54,898 nucleotides of DNA from Bacteroidaceae bacterium (GTDB lineage: Bacteria > Bacteroidota > Bacteroidia > Bacteroidales > Bacteroidaceae): assembly GCA_024688885.1 (NCBI GenBank), contig JAILDV010000063.1, positions 1 through 54,898 of the forward strand, in the 5' to 3' direction. Positions 8,778 through 16,729 of the stretch are shown piece by piece. The position numbers and the translations under genes are program-made. Each line of letters starts with the position of its first letter. Within the stretch, counting starts at the first letter, position 1. Below the pieces are notes generated by a model. The model saw only the letters and a program-made list of their open reading frames with translations. It was not told where the DNA came from and made no database searches.

Positions 8778-10661
8778 TTACTGCTCGTCGAGTGCTTTCA
8801 GTTTGGCTCTGACTTCTTCCTTGTCTGCCTTGAGCTTCTCCATCTTGCGGTTGAGCTCTTCGATGAGGCTGTTGCCCTGCTTGGATTTGCTGCTGAGGGT
8901 GAGGAAGCCGAGGTTGTTCTCGTAGGTCTTGATCTCGTTGTTGAGGATGTCAAGCTGACGGAGAAGGCGTGAACGCACATCGTTCCCGTTGCCTCCCTTG
9001 ATGCTCTCCTTGAAGCGGTCGATGCGACGTTTGGCGGCATGTTCGTTGGCATAGCCGTAAAGACGGTCCATCTGTTCGCGGAGAAGCTTGTAGAGCTTGT
9101 CTTTCTCCTTGAAGGGCACGTGACCAATCTGGTTCCACTCGTCCTGTGCTTTGCGGAGTCGGGTGCGGAGGTCGCCTTCGAACTCTTCGGGCACGATGGC
9201 TGCGAGGGCGTCGATGATGGCGCGCTTCTTCTCCAAGTTGGCGTGCTGCTCTTCGTTTGCGCCCTTGTTTGCCTCTTTCTTGGCAGCGAAGAAGGCATCG
9301 CAGGCAGCGTTGAAGCGTTCCCAAATCTGGTCGCTGTACTTCTTAGGCACGGTGCCGATTTCCTTCCATTTCTTCTGCAGTTCGACAAGTGCGTCGGTGG
9401 TGGCTTTCCAGTCGGTGCTGTCCTTCAGTGCTTCTGCCTGCTCGACGAGTTCAAGCTTGAGGGCATAGTTCTGGTTGAGGTTTTCGCGTACTGACTGGAA
9501 GTATTCGTTCTTGCGGGTGAAGAAGTGGTCGCATGCGGCACGGAAGCGCTCGAAGATTTTGGTGTTCATCTTCTGGGGTGCGTAGCCGATGGTCTTCCAC
9601 TCTGCCTGCAAGGCGGTGATTTTCTCTGAGATGGTGTTCCATTCAGCAAAGGTCTTCAGTCCTTCGATGTCGAAGCCTTCGATGGTTTCGCAGATGGCGG
9701 TCTTCTTTTCGAGGTTCTCCTCTTCCTTCTGCTTGCGGGTTTCGAAGTATTCCTGATGGCGCTTGTTGATGACGGTGGAGGCATCTTTGAAACGTGTCCA
9801 GATTTCCTCGCGCAGTTCGCTTGCTACAGGTCCTGTCTCGCGGAAGTCCTGATGGAGCTGCTGCAACTTGCGGAAGGCGACGATGATGTCGGTCTCTTCT
9901 GCCAGTTTCTCGGCTGCCTCGCAGAGGGCGGTCTTGCGCTCCAGGTTCTTCTTGAAGTCGTAGGCGCGGAGTTCATTGCTCAGCTTGAGGGTGTCGTAGA
10001 ATGCCTCGACTGCCTGCTGGTAGGTTTTCCAGAGGGTGGTGGCGTGTTCGGCAGGCACTTCCTTGATGTCGTTCCACTGCTGCTGAAGTTCCTTGAAGTC
10101 GTTGTAGCCACGGTTAATCTCGTCGGGATTGTCCGTGAGCGCCTTTATCTTGTCGATGATTTCGAGTTTCTTCTGATAGTTTGCCTCGCGTTCCTGTTCC
10201 AGTGCGGCAGCAATGGCTGCACGCTTCTCGCGGATGGCTGCCATCAATTCCTTGAAGGCGGTCTCTTCGGGGTCGGGTTCTGGAGCATACTCCTCGGCTG
10301 CGCCTCCTTCTTCGATGAACTTCTTGTAGGCGGCATCTGCCTGTTGGCGATGGATGCGGTAGAAGTTGCTCTTGAGGCTGTCGAGTTCTTGGCGAGTGAC
10401 CTCTTCGTCGCTTTCTGAAATCTCGCGGAGACGGTTGACGACTTCTGCTTCGGTTTCGTAGGTGGCGAAAGAAGTAGTTGAGATTTCTGCCTGAGGCTCT
10501 TCGGCAGCTTCTTCGGCTACTGGCTCAGCGGCTTCTTCGGCTACTGGCTCGGTTGCAGTTTCTGCAACGGCTGCTGTTTCTTCTGCTGCAACGGGTTCGG
10601 TTGCAGGTTCGGCTGTAGGTTCAACTACAGGTTCCTCAGTGGGGTTCTGAATTTCAGTCAT
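8778..10661 (-). CDS. DUF349 domain-containing protein
   Basis: 627 aa. The first 70 residues are low-complexity Glu/Pro/Ala-rich (repeated EPVAEEAAE). The rest is a series of helical DUF349 repeats, recognisable by recurring W-x-x-I/x-G motifs (LQAEWKTIGYAP, LQKKWKEIGTVP, AQDEWNQIGHVP), each followed by a helix of the W/F-x-R-F-x-A-A-C-D type. DUF349 repeats form charged coiled-coil bundles; the molecular role in Bacteroidota is not known to me. It has no signal peptide, so it should be cytoplasmic. It is the last gene of the minus operon, 6 nt after cdsA, and ends before a clear hairpin terminator. Confidence 0.85.
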   Translation of the reverse strand: MTEIQNPTEEPVVEPTAEPATEPVAAEETAAVAETATEPVAEEAAEPVAEEAAEEPQAEISTTSFATYETEAEVVNRLREISESDEEVTRQELDSLKSNFYRIHRQQADAAYKKFIEEGGAAEEYAPEPDPEETAFKELMAAIREKRAAIAAALEQEREANYQKKLEIIDKIKALTDNPDEINRGYNDFKELQQQWNDIKEVPAEHATTLWKTYQQAVEAFYDTLKLSNELRAYDFKKNLERKTALCEAAEKLAEETDIIVAFRKLQQLHQDFRETGPVASELREEIWTRFKDASTVINKRHQEYFETRKQKEEENLEKKTAICETIEGFDIEGLKTFAEWNTISEKITALQAEWKTIGYAPQKMNTKIFERFRAACDHFFTRKNEYFQSVRENLNQNYALKLELVEQAEALKDSTDWKATTDALVELQKKWKEIGTVPKKYSDQIWERFNAACDAFFAAKKEANKGANEEQHANLEKKRAIIDALAAIVPEEFEGDLRTRLRKAQDEWNQIGHVPFKEKDKLYKLLREQMDRLYGYANEHAAKRRIDRFKESIKGGNGNDVRSRLLRQLDILNNEIKTYENNLGFLTLSSKSKQGNSLIEELNRKMEKLKADKEEVRAKLKALDEQ

Positions 10662-10667
10662 AGTTGT

Positions 10668-11528
10668 TTAGTGAATTATATTAAGCATAATTGTATAGAC
10701 ATAGACGACTGCTGCGGGAATGGCGAGCAGTGAACTATCAAAGCGATCGAGCATGCCTCCATGCCCTGGTAGGATGTGACCAGAGTCTTTGATGCCGAGA
10801 CGGCGCTTCAAGAGTGACTCGACAAGGTCGCCCCATGTGCCGAAGACGACGGTGACGAGCGCAAGTCCTGCCCACAGGAGGCGGCTGGTGGTGTCGGGGA
10901 GTGTCTCGGCAAAGGGTATGAAACTGGCAATGATTTGTGAGGCGGCGATGGCTGTGATGCCTCCACCGATGCTGCCTTCCCATGACTTCTTGGGAGAGAT
11001 GCGCGGGAAGAGGTGGTGCTTGCCCAGCCATGAACCGAACAGGTAGGCGCCGGTGTCGCTTGCCCACAGGAAGATGAACAAGGAGAGGGCGTACCAGTAG
11101 TAGTAGGTCACTCCTGCTGGTGTGCTGATGAAACAAAGGGTGTTCAGCGATGCGAATGGCAGAGCGATGTAGAGCTGTGCCATGAAGGTCATGCCCCAGT
11201 TCTGGATGTTTTCGGGGCGGTCGAAGTAGATTTCAGACACCAACAGGTAGATGATGGAAATGAGGTAGGGAATGAAGACCTCCGCGCCCATGATGTTGGT
11301 GTTGAAAGCCCACACGGCGACATAGAGGTAGGCTGCCGCAACGGTGGTGATGAAACGGTTGACATGCAGGTGCATGTGACGATTGACAATCGTAGTGAAT
11401 TCCCACACCGTCAAGGCTGTGATGACGGTGAAGAGAATCAGGAGAGAGTAGGGGTTGAACACGATTCCGCCCACAAGGACGATGACGAATAGTGCACCCG
11501 TGATGGCACGTATAATCAGATTTTTCAC
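10668..11528 (-). CDS. cdsA: Phosphatidate cytidylyltransferase (CDP-diglyceride synthase)
   Basis: 286 aa integral membrane enzyme that makes CDP-diacylglycerol from phosphatidic acid and CTP, the precursor of all phospholipids. It has several hydrophobic segments and ends with the CdsA signature: GDLVESLLKRRLGIKDSG followed by LPGHGGMLDRFDS, which includes the metal-binding Asp residues. The start overlaps the ftsH stop by 4 nt, indicating translational coupling. Coupling a lipid-synthesis gene to ftsH makes sense because FtsH controls membrane composition in other bacteria; here that link is inferred from gene order only. Confidence 0.96.
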   Translation of the reverse strand: MKNLIIRAITGALFVIVLVGGIVFNPYSLLILFTVITALTVWEFTTIVNRHMHLHVNRFITTVAAAYLYVAVWAFNTNIMGAEVFIPYLISIIYLLVSEIYFDRPENIQNWGMTFMAQLYIALPFASLNTLCFISTPAGVTYYYWYALSLFIFLWASDTGAYLFGSWLGKHHLFPRISPKKSWEGSIGGGITAIAASQIIASFIPFAETLPDTTSRLLWAGLALVTVVFGTWGDLVESLLKRRLGIKDSGHILPGHGGMLDRFDSSLLAIPAAVVYVYTIMLNIIH

Positions 11529-13642
11529 GCTTCTTCTGGTTTGTCGGTTTCGGCTGGTTTGTCGGAGGGGGAATTGTCGGAATCCTGTCCGTTCTCTTTG
11601 GCTTTCTCTGCCTTCTCAAGGACTGCCTGCACAATCTTCTGACGGATGATTTCCTCGTTCTCTTTCTTGTGGTCGGTAGCGTTGGAGGGTTGCTCACCTT
11701 CCTTCTGCTCGTCCTCGGCATTGGATGCGAGGATTTCGTCGGTGCGTGAGGTCCACGGACGCTTGCCAAAGATTTCTTCGAGGTCTTCGGCAAAGATGAC
11801 TTCCTTTTCAATCAGCCTTTGTGCCAGTTGCGCATGACCGTCCTTGTGCTCCAACAGCACTTTCTTGGCACGTTCATATTCGCCTGCAATGAGGGCGCGC
11901 ACTTCTTCGTCGATGGTCTCGGCAGTCTTGTCGCTATAAGGCTTGCTGAACTGGTACTCCTGATTGTCGTAGTAGCAGAGGTTGGGCAGTTTGTCGCCCA
12001 TACCTGCATAGGCAATCATGCCGTAAGCGCGCTTGGTGACTTTCTCCAAGTCGTTCATGGCTCCTGTGGAGATGCGGCCAGTGAAGAGTTCTTCGGCTGC
12101 ACGACCGCCCAAAGTGGCACATATTTCGTCGAGTATCTCTTCCTTGGTGGAAATTTGACGTTCTTCTGGCATGTACCATGCGGCACCAAGGGCTTGACCA
12201 CGTGGAACGATGGTGACTTTGACCAATGGGTTGGCGTATTCGAGGAACCAAGAGATGGTGGCGTGTCCTGCCTCGTGAAGGGCAATGGTGCGCTTCTCCT
12301 GTGCCGTGAGCAGTTTGGTCTTCTTCTCCAAACCACCGATGATGCGGTCAACGGCATCGAGGAAACACTGCTTGTCCACCCATTCCTTGTTGTTGCGGGC
12401 TGCGATGAGGGCTGCCTCGTTGCAGACGTTGGCGATGTCGGCACCAGAAAAGCCTGGTGTCTGGCGTGCCAGCTGTGCCACTTCCACGGTCTCGTCTATC
12501 TTGAGTGGTTTCAGGTGCACCATGAAGATTTCCTTACGTTCGTTGAGGTCGGGCAGGTCAACGTGAATCTGACGGTCGAAGCGACCTGCACGGAGCAAGG
12601 CGCCGTCGAGAATGTCGGCACGGTTGGTGGCTGCCAAGATGATGATGCCGCTGTTAGTGCCGAAGCCGTCCATCTCGGTGAGGAGCTGGTTGAGGGTGCT
12701 TTCGCGCTCGTCGTTGCCTCCCATGGCTGCGGTCTTGCTGCGAGCACGACCGATGGCGTCAATCTCGTCGATGAAGATGATGCAGGGTGCTTTGGCTTTT
12801 GCCTGCTGGAAGAGGTCGCGCACACGGCTGGCGCCCACACCTACGAACATCTCGACAAACTCGGAACCTGACAGGGAGAAGAAGGGCACGCCTGCTTCGC
12901 CTGCCACTGCCTTGGCAAGCAGTGTCTTACCAGTTCCGGGAGGACCCACCAAGAGGGCTCCCTTTGGAATCTTACCACCGAGGTTGGTGTATTTCTCGGG
13001 CTTCTTCAGGAAATCGACAATCTCCTGCACTTCTTGCTTGGCACCTGCCTGTCCCGCCACATCCTTGAAGGTGATTTGCGGGGAGTTCTTGTCGTCTTTC
13101 TCGAAGAGTTGCGCTTTCGACTTTCCTACGGAGAAGATGTTGCCCGCACCTCCCATGAAGCCGCCGCTACCCATTCCTCTCATGATGAAGAACCAAATGA
13201 GGATGATGATGACGAGGGGCGCGAAGTTCCACAAGAGATTCGTAAAGATGTCGTTATCGCGTTCGTAAGTGACCTTGCCTTTGAAGTTGCCCTCTTTGTT
13301 CTGTGCGTCGAGGTAACTCTCCAGATTGTCAATGGAACCAAACTCCACCTTGATGCGGGCGGGTTTCCTGTTCTTGCTCACAGCACCAAAGACTTGCTTC
13401 TCGTGTTTGGAATCGATGGCGAGGGTGAGGGTGTTGTTGTCTTTGTTGACAGCCACATCAGCCACATATCCCTTGTTCACAAACTCCTTGAAGGTGGTGT
13501 AATCGACACTGCGTGAGGCAGATGTGTCGTGGCGTGTGAATATCATGTATGCCAATCCTGCAATGAGCAAGATATAGAGCCACGTGAAGTTGAAGCGTGG
13601 CTTTTGCAGTTTGTTGTTGCTGTTATTGTTGTTTGTACTCAT
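11525..13642 (-). CDS. ftsH: ATP-dependent zinc metalloprotease FtsH
   Basis: 705 aa membrane-anchored AAA+ protease that degrades misfolded membrane proteins and selected regulators. Transmembrane segments are at about residues 20-36 and 139-155, with a periplasmic domain between. The Walker A motif GPPGTGKT is at 233-240, Walker B is [11 protein letters not shown], and the second region of homology is [20 protein letters not shown]. The zinc site HEAGH is near residue 454. The C-terminal tail of about 60 residues is acidic and rich in Glu, Lys and Asp. It follows rsfS by 6 nt and overlaps cdsA by 4 nt. Confidence 0.98.
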   Translation of the reverse strand: MSTNNNNSNNKLQKPRFNFTWLYILLIAGLAYMIFTRHDTSASRSVDYTTFKEFVNKGYVADVAVNKDNNTLTLAIDSKHEKQVFGAVSKNRKPARIKVEFGSIDNLESYLDAQNKEGNFKGKVTYERDNDIFTNLLWNFAPLVIIILIWFFIMRGMGSGGFMGGAGNIFSVGKSKAQLFEKDDKNSPQITFKDVAGQAGAKQEVQEIVDFLKKPEKYTNLGGKIPKGALLVGPPGTGKTLLAKAVAGEAGVPFFSLSGSEFVEMFVGVGASRVRDLFQQAKAKAPCIIFIDEIDAIGRARSKTAAMGGNDERESTLNQLLTEMDGFGTNSGIIILAATNRADILDGALLRAGRFDRQIHVDLPDLNERKEIFMVHLKPLKIDETVEVAQLARQTPGFSGADIANVCNEAALIAARNNKEWVDKQCFLDAVDRIIGGLEKKTKLLTAQEKRTIALHEAGHATISWFLEYANPLVKVTIVPRGQALGAAWYMPEERQISTKEEILDEICATLGGRAAEELFTGRISTGAMNDLEKVTKRAYGMIAYAGMGDKLPNLCYYDNQEYQFSKPYSDKTAETIDEEVRALIAGEYERAKKVLLEHKDGHAQLAQRLIEKEVIFAEDLEEIFGKRPWTSRTDEILASNAEDEQKEGEQPSNATDHKKENEEIIRQKIVQAVLEKAEKAKENGQDSDNSPSDKPAETDKPEEA

Positions 13643-13648
13643 GTTTCG

Positions 13649-14008
13649 TCAATCAATGTCTGGAATGTCAGTGATTTCAGCGTCTTCCCAAAGGTTGTCA
13701 ACATCGTAGAACTCGCGTGCATCGGGTACGAAGATATGCACCACTACATCAATGAAGTCGATGGCAACCCAGAGGTTGTTTCTTGTGCCGTCCACTGCCG
13801 ACGGACGCGCATTCTGCTCCTTGCGAGTGAAATCGCGCACAGATTCTGTGATGGCTGCCACCTGACTGGGCGAGTTGCCTTCGCCGATGACCAGATATTT
13901 GGTGATGGTATCGTCAATGCCTTCGAGGTTGACTACACGTATCTTCTTTCCCTTCTTTTCTTGGATGCCTGCGATGCAGGACTTCACTAACTTTTCGGTT
14001 TCTGTCAT
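13649..14008 (-). CDS. rsfS: Ribosome silencing factor RsfS
   Basis: 119 aa, the usual size of the Iojap/YbeB family. Typical blocks are the central DTITKYLVIGEGNSPSQVAAI and the C-terminal NNLWVAIDFIDVVVHIFVP, equivalent to the W-x-x-x-D-Y-x-D-x-V-x-H-x-F signature. It binds ribosomal protein uL14 and prevents subunit joining when nutrients run low. It lies between lptB (16 nt) and ftsH (6 nt); rsfS-ftsH-cdsA is a familiar order in this group. Confidence 0.95.
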   Translation of the reverse strand: MTETEKLVKSCIAGIQEKKGKKIRVVNLEGIDDTITKYLVIGEGNSPSQVAAITESVRDFTRKEQNARPSAVDGTRNNLWVAIDFIDVVVHIFVPDAREFYDVDNLWEDAEITDIPDID

Positions 14009-14024
14009 TTAATATATTAATGTG

Positions 14025-14873
14025 TTAATTATCTTCCAACTCTCTTTTCTTCTTCTCTTCAATCATCTGGAAGTCTTTAGGACGAAGCACAAAATTGCTT
14101 CCGAGGTACTTTTCCTTCACAATGGGATTGCTTGCCAACTCGGGCGGTGTGCCTTTGAAGAGGATGCGCCCTTCGAAGAGGAGATAGGCGCGGTCGGTGA
14201 TGCAGAGGGTTTCCTGCACGTTGTGGTCGGTGATGAGGATGCCGATGTTGCGGTCTTTCAACTTCCACACCACATACTGAATGTCCTCCACGGCGATAGG
14301 GTCCACACCGGCAAAGGGCTCGTCAAGCATGATGAATTTGGGGTCGATGGCAAGGCAACGGGCAATCTCACAACGTCTTCGCTCACCTCCCGACAGCTGA
14401 TTTCCGCGGTTCTTCCTCACTTTCTGCAGGTTGAACTCGTCGAGCAACCGTTCGAGATGCTCCCGCTGCTCTTCGGTGGATTTGTATTTCATCTCCAGCA
14501 CGGTCATGATGTTGTCTTCCACACTCATGGTGCGGAACACGCTTGCCTCTTGCGCCAAATAGCCCACGCCTTTCTTGGCACGGGTGGAAACGGGGTCTTT
14601 GGTGATTTCTTCATCGTTGATGAACACCTGTCCACTATTGGGCACCACCAATCCCGTCGTCATGTAGAACGACGTGGTCTTTCCTGCTCCGTTCGGTCCC
14701 AACAGTCCTACAATCTCTCCTTGACGCACGCTGATGGACACATTGTTTGCCACAGTGCGCTTGCCATATGTCTTGACAAGATCACGAGTGTAGAGTGTGT
14801 TCCGGTCGTCAGAAAACTCTGGTATGTTCTCATCGCCCGCGTTGGTGGTTATGGATTGTTTATTTAGCTCCAT
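14025..14873 (-). CDS. lptB: LPS export ABC transporter ATP-binding protein LptB
   Basis: 282 aa cytoplasmic ATPase that powers extraction of lipopolysaccharide from the inner membrane with LptF and LptG, which are not encoded in this window. Walker A is GPNGAGKT, the ABC signature is LSGGERRR, Walker B is FIMLDEPFAGVDP, and the switch His is in LITDHNV. These are the specific LptB versions of the motifs. Compared with E. coli LptB (241 aa) it has about 25 extra N-terminal residues and a longer, charged C-terminal tail. It is the first gene of the five-gene minus-strand operon. Confidence 0.95.
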   Translation of the reverse strand: MELNKQSITTNAGDENIPEFSDDRNTLYTRDLVKTYGKRTVANNVSISVRQGEIVGLLGPNGAGKTTSFYMTTGLVVPNSGQVFINDEEITKDPVSTRAKKGVGYLAQEASVFRTMSVEDNIMTVLEMKYKSTEEQREHLERLLDEFNLQKVRKNRGNQLSGGERRRCEIARCLAIDPKFIMLDEPFAGVDPIAVEDIQYVVWKLKDRNIGILITDHNVQETLCITDRAYLLFEGRILFKGTPPELASNPIVKEKYLGSNFVLRPKDFQMIEEKKKRELEDN

Positions 14874-14891
14874 ATCAATTCAAATTAGTTA

Positions 14892-14899
14892 CAAAAGTA
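14892..14899 (-). promoter_or_regulatory. Probable lptB operon promoter (-7 box)
   Basis: TACTTTTG on the minus strand fits TAnnTTTG, 19 nt before the lptB start codon. No clear TTTG is found at the usual upstream distance. A plus-strand TAATTTTG at 14974-14981 could serve mlaE in the same divergent gap. Confidence 0.5.
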
Positions 14900-15023
14900 C
14901 GAATTGTTTGGCGATTAGTCACTTTATAAAAGAAAAAACTATGTTAAAAGCGGTTCTTTTGAACAAAAATGACTAATTTTGCCAAGATTTTGCCATTTAT
15001 AAATCATTAAAATCACAATAGAA

Positions 15024-15770
15024 GTGCTTTCAATAAAGAGAGGATTAACCCATCTGGGTAGGTACGTTATGCTGATGGGTCGTGTGCTTTCACAGCCCGA
15101 CAGATGGAGAATGTTCTTGAAGCAATATGTCACGGAGATGTATCAGTTGGGATATAATTCGATTGGCATCGTGCTCATCATCTCCTTCTTCATCGGTGCG
15201 GTGATTTGTCTTCAAATCAAGTTGAACATTCAGAGTCCGTGGATGCCACGCATGGTGGTGGGTTACACGACGCGTGAGATTATGTTGCTGGAGTTTTCAT
15301 CAAGTATCATGTGTCTGATTCTTGCGGGTAAGGTGGGGTCGAACATTGCTTCGGAGATTGGCACCATGCGCATCACGCAGCAGATTGATGCGCTTGACAT
15401 CATGGGTGTCAATTCCGCTAATTACCTCATACTGCCTAAGATAGTAGGGCTGATGACCATCATGCCCATCTTGGTTACATTGAGTGTGGCGGCGGGTATC
15501 ATGGGTGCATACGCCACCTCGTTGATGGGAACCACCACTGTGCCTGAACTGGATGAGGGTTTCCGTTATCAGTTCAACCAATGGTTCTTCTGGTGCGGTA
15601 TGATCAAGGCGGTTGTTTATGGCTTCATCATCACCAGTGTCTCTGCCTACAAGGGTTACACCGTGGAAGGCGGCAGTGTGGAAGTGGGTAAGTCGAGCAC
15701 CGATGCTGTGGTGACCAGCAGTATTCTTGTACTCTTTTCTGATATTTTCTTGACAAACATGCTGACATGA
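15024..15770 (+). CDS. mlaE: MlaE-family ABC lipid transporter permease
   Basis: 248 aa inner-membrane permease of the Mla type, which moves phospholipids between inner and outer membrane. The characteristic block is LEFSSSIMCLILAGKVGSNI followed by ASEIGTMRITQQIDALDIMG. Five to six hydrophobic segments are visible. The first start codon in frame is GTG at 15024; no in-frame ATG gives a full-length protein. Its last codons overlap the ATP-binding gene by 4 nt. The third component, an MCE-domain protein, is not encoded next to it here. Confidence 0.93.
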   Translation: MLSIKRGLTHLGRYVMLMGRVLSQPDRWRMFLKQYVTEMYQLGYNSIGIVLIISFFIGAVICLQIKLNIQSPWMPRMVVGYTTREIMLLEFSSSIMCLILAGKVGSNIASEIGTMRITQQIDALDIMGVNSANYLILPKIVGLMTIMPILVTLSVAAGIMGAYATSLMGTTTVPELDEGFRYQFNQWFFWCGMIKAVVYGFIITSVSAYKGYTVEGGSVEVGKSSTDAVVTSSILVLFSDIFLTNMLT

Positions 15771-16546
15771 TAAAAGTAGAACACTTATACAAGAGTTTTG
15801 AGGACAGGGAGGTGCTCACCGACATCAATGCCACGTTCCGCGATGGTGAGGTGAACCTCATCATTGGTCAGAGTGGTAGCGGTAAGACGGTGCTGATGAA
15901 GAACATCGTGGGATTGCTCACACCGACCAAGGGAAGCATTTACTACGATGACCGTGATTTTGTGTCTTTGTCGAAGAAGGAGAAAATCTTGCTTCGCCGT
16001 GAGATGGGCATGATTTTCCAGAGTGCTGCGCTGTTCGACTCCATGTCGGTGTTGGACAACGTGATGTTTCCCTTAAACATGTTTTCGTATGATGCTTACG
16101 AAGACCGCAAACGCAGGGCACTTGATTGTTTGGCGCGTGTCAATCTGCAAGGAGCTGAAAACAAGTTCCCCGGCGAGATTTCGGGCGGTATGCAGAAGCG
16201 TGTGGCTATCGCGCGTGCCATTGTGCTGCAACCGAAATATCTTTTCTGTGACGAACCGAACTCAGGTCTTGACCCCAAGACGAGCATCGTGATTGACGAA
16301 CTCATCGCTGGCATCACGCATGAGGATAAAATCACCACCATCGTCAACACCCACGACATGAACTCCGTGATGGGCATCGGTGAGAACATCACCTTCATCT
16401 GCGAAGGACGTGCCGAATGGCAGGGCAGCAACAAGGAAATCATGGATGCCACCAACAAGAAACTGGAAGACTTCATCTTTGCCAGCGACATCTTGCGGCA
16501 GGCGAAGGAACTGCACGACCAACAGAAACATGAAAGTGAAAAGTGA
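15767..16546 (+). CDS. mlaF: MlaF-family ABC transporter ATP-binding protein
   Basis: 259 aa ATPase partner of MlaE. Walker A is GQSGSGKT, the signature is ISGGMQKRVAIARAI (the variant typical of Mla and Mkl ATPases), and Walker B is YLFCDEPNSGLDP. The switch His is in IVNTHDMNSV. The start ATG overlaps the mlaE stop (ATGA). The last codons (HESEK) lie inside a dispersed AAGTGAAAAGTGAA repeat, so the exact C-terminus may have been shaped by repeat insertion. Confidence 0.94.
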   Translation: MIKVEHLYKSFEDREVLTDINATFRDGEVNLIIGQSGSGKTVLMKNIVGLLTPTKGSIYYDDRDFVSLSKKEKILLRREMGMIFQSAALFDSMSVLDNVMFPLNMFSYDAYEDRKRRALDCLARVNLQGAENKFPGEISGGMQKRVAIARAIVLQPKYLFCDEPNSGLDPKTSIVIDELIAGITHEDKITTIVNTHDMNSVMGIGENITFICEGRAEWQGSNKEIMDATNKKLEDFIFASDILRQAKELHDQQKHESEK

Positions 16547-16712
16547 AGAGGGAAAAGTGAAAAATCTAAGTTACTTTATCAAACGACAAGCAACCCGCAT
16601 GGCTGGTAAAATAGATTTTTCACTTTTGGCTTCGCCGAAGATGCTCACGCTCGGCATAGTTCAAACAAGTTTGACTCTGCACTCGCTCAACCGCATCTTT
16701 CACTTTTCACTT
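16534..16712. repeat. Dispersed AAGTGAAAAGTGAA repeat with nested inverted repeats
   Basis: Bases 16534-16565 match 47837-47868 in 31 of 32 positions. Inside the gap, 16553-16567 is perfectly complementary to 16613-16627 (15 bp), and 16534-16547 to 16699-16712 (14 bp), giving two nested stems. The copy covers the mlaF stop codon. It may act as a transcript-end structure. Confidence 0.75.
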
Positions 16713-16729
16713 CGAATGATAATGAGATT

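Noticed and set aside
9756-10418. 220-codon open frame on the plus strand
   Set aside because: Antisense to the DUF349 gene; openness comes from its Glu/Lys-rich codons read backwards.
11819-12871. 350-codon open frame on the plus strand
   Set aside because: It lies wholly antisense to ftsH and its translation is a Val/Cys/Leu-rich shadow without recognisable motifs.
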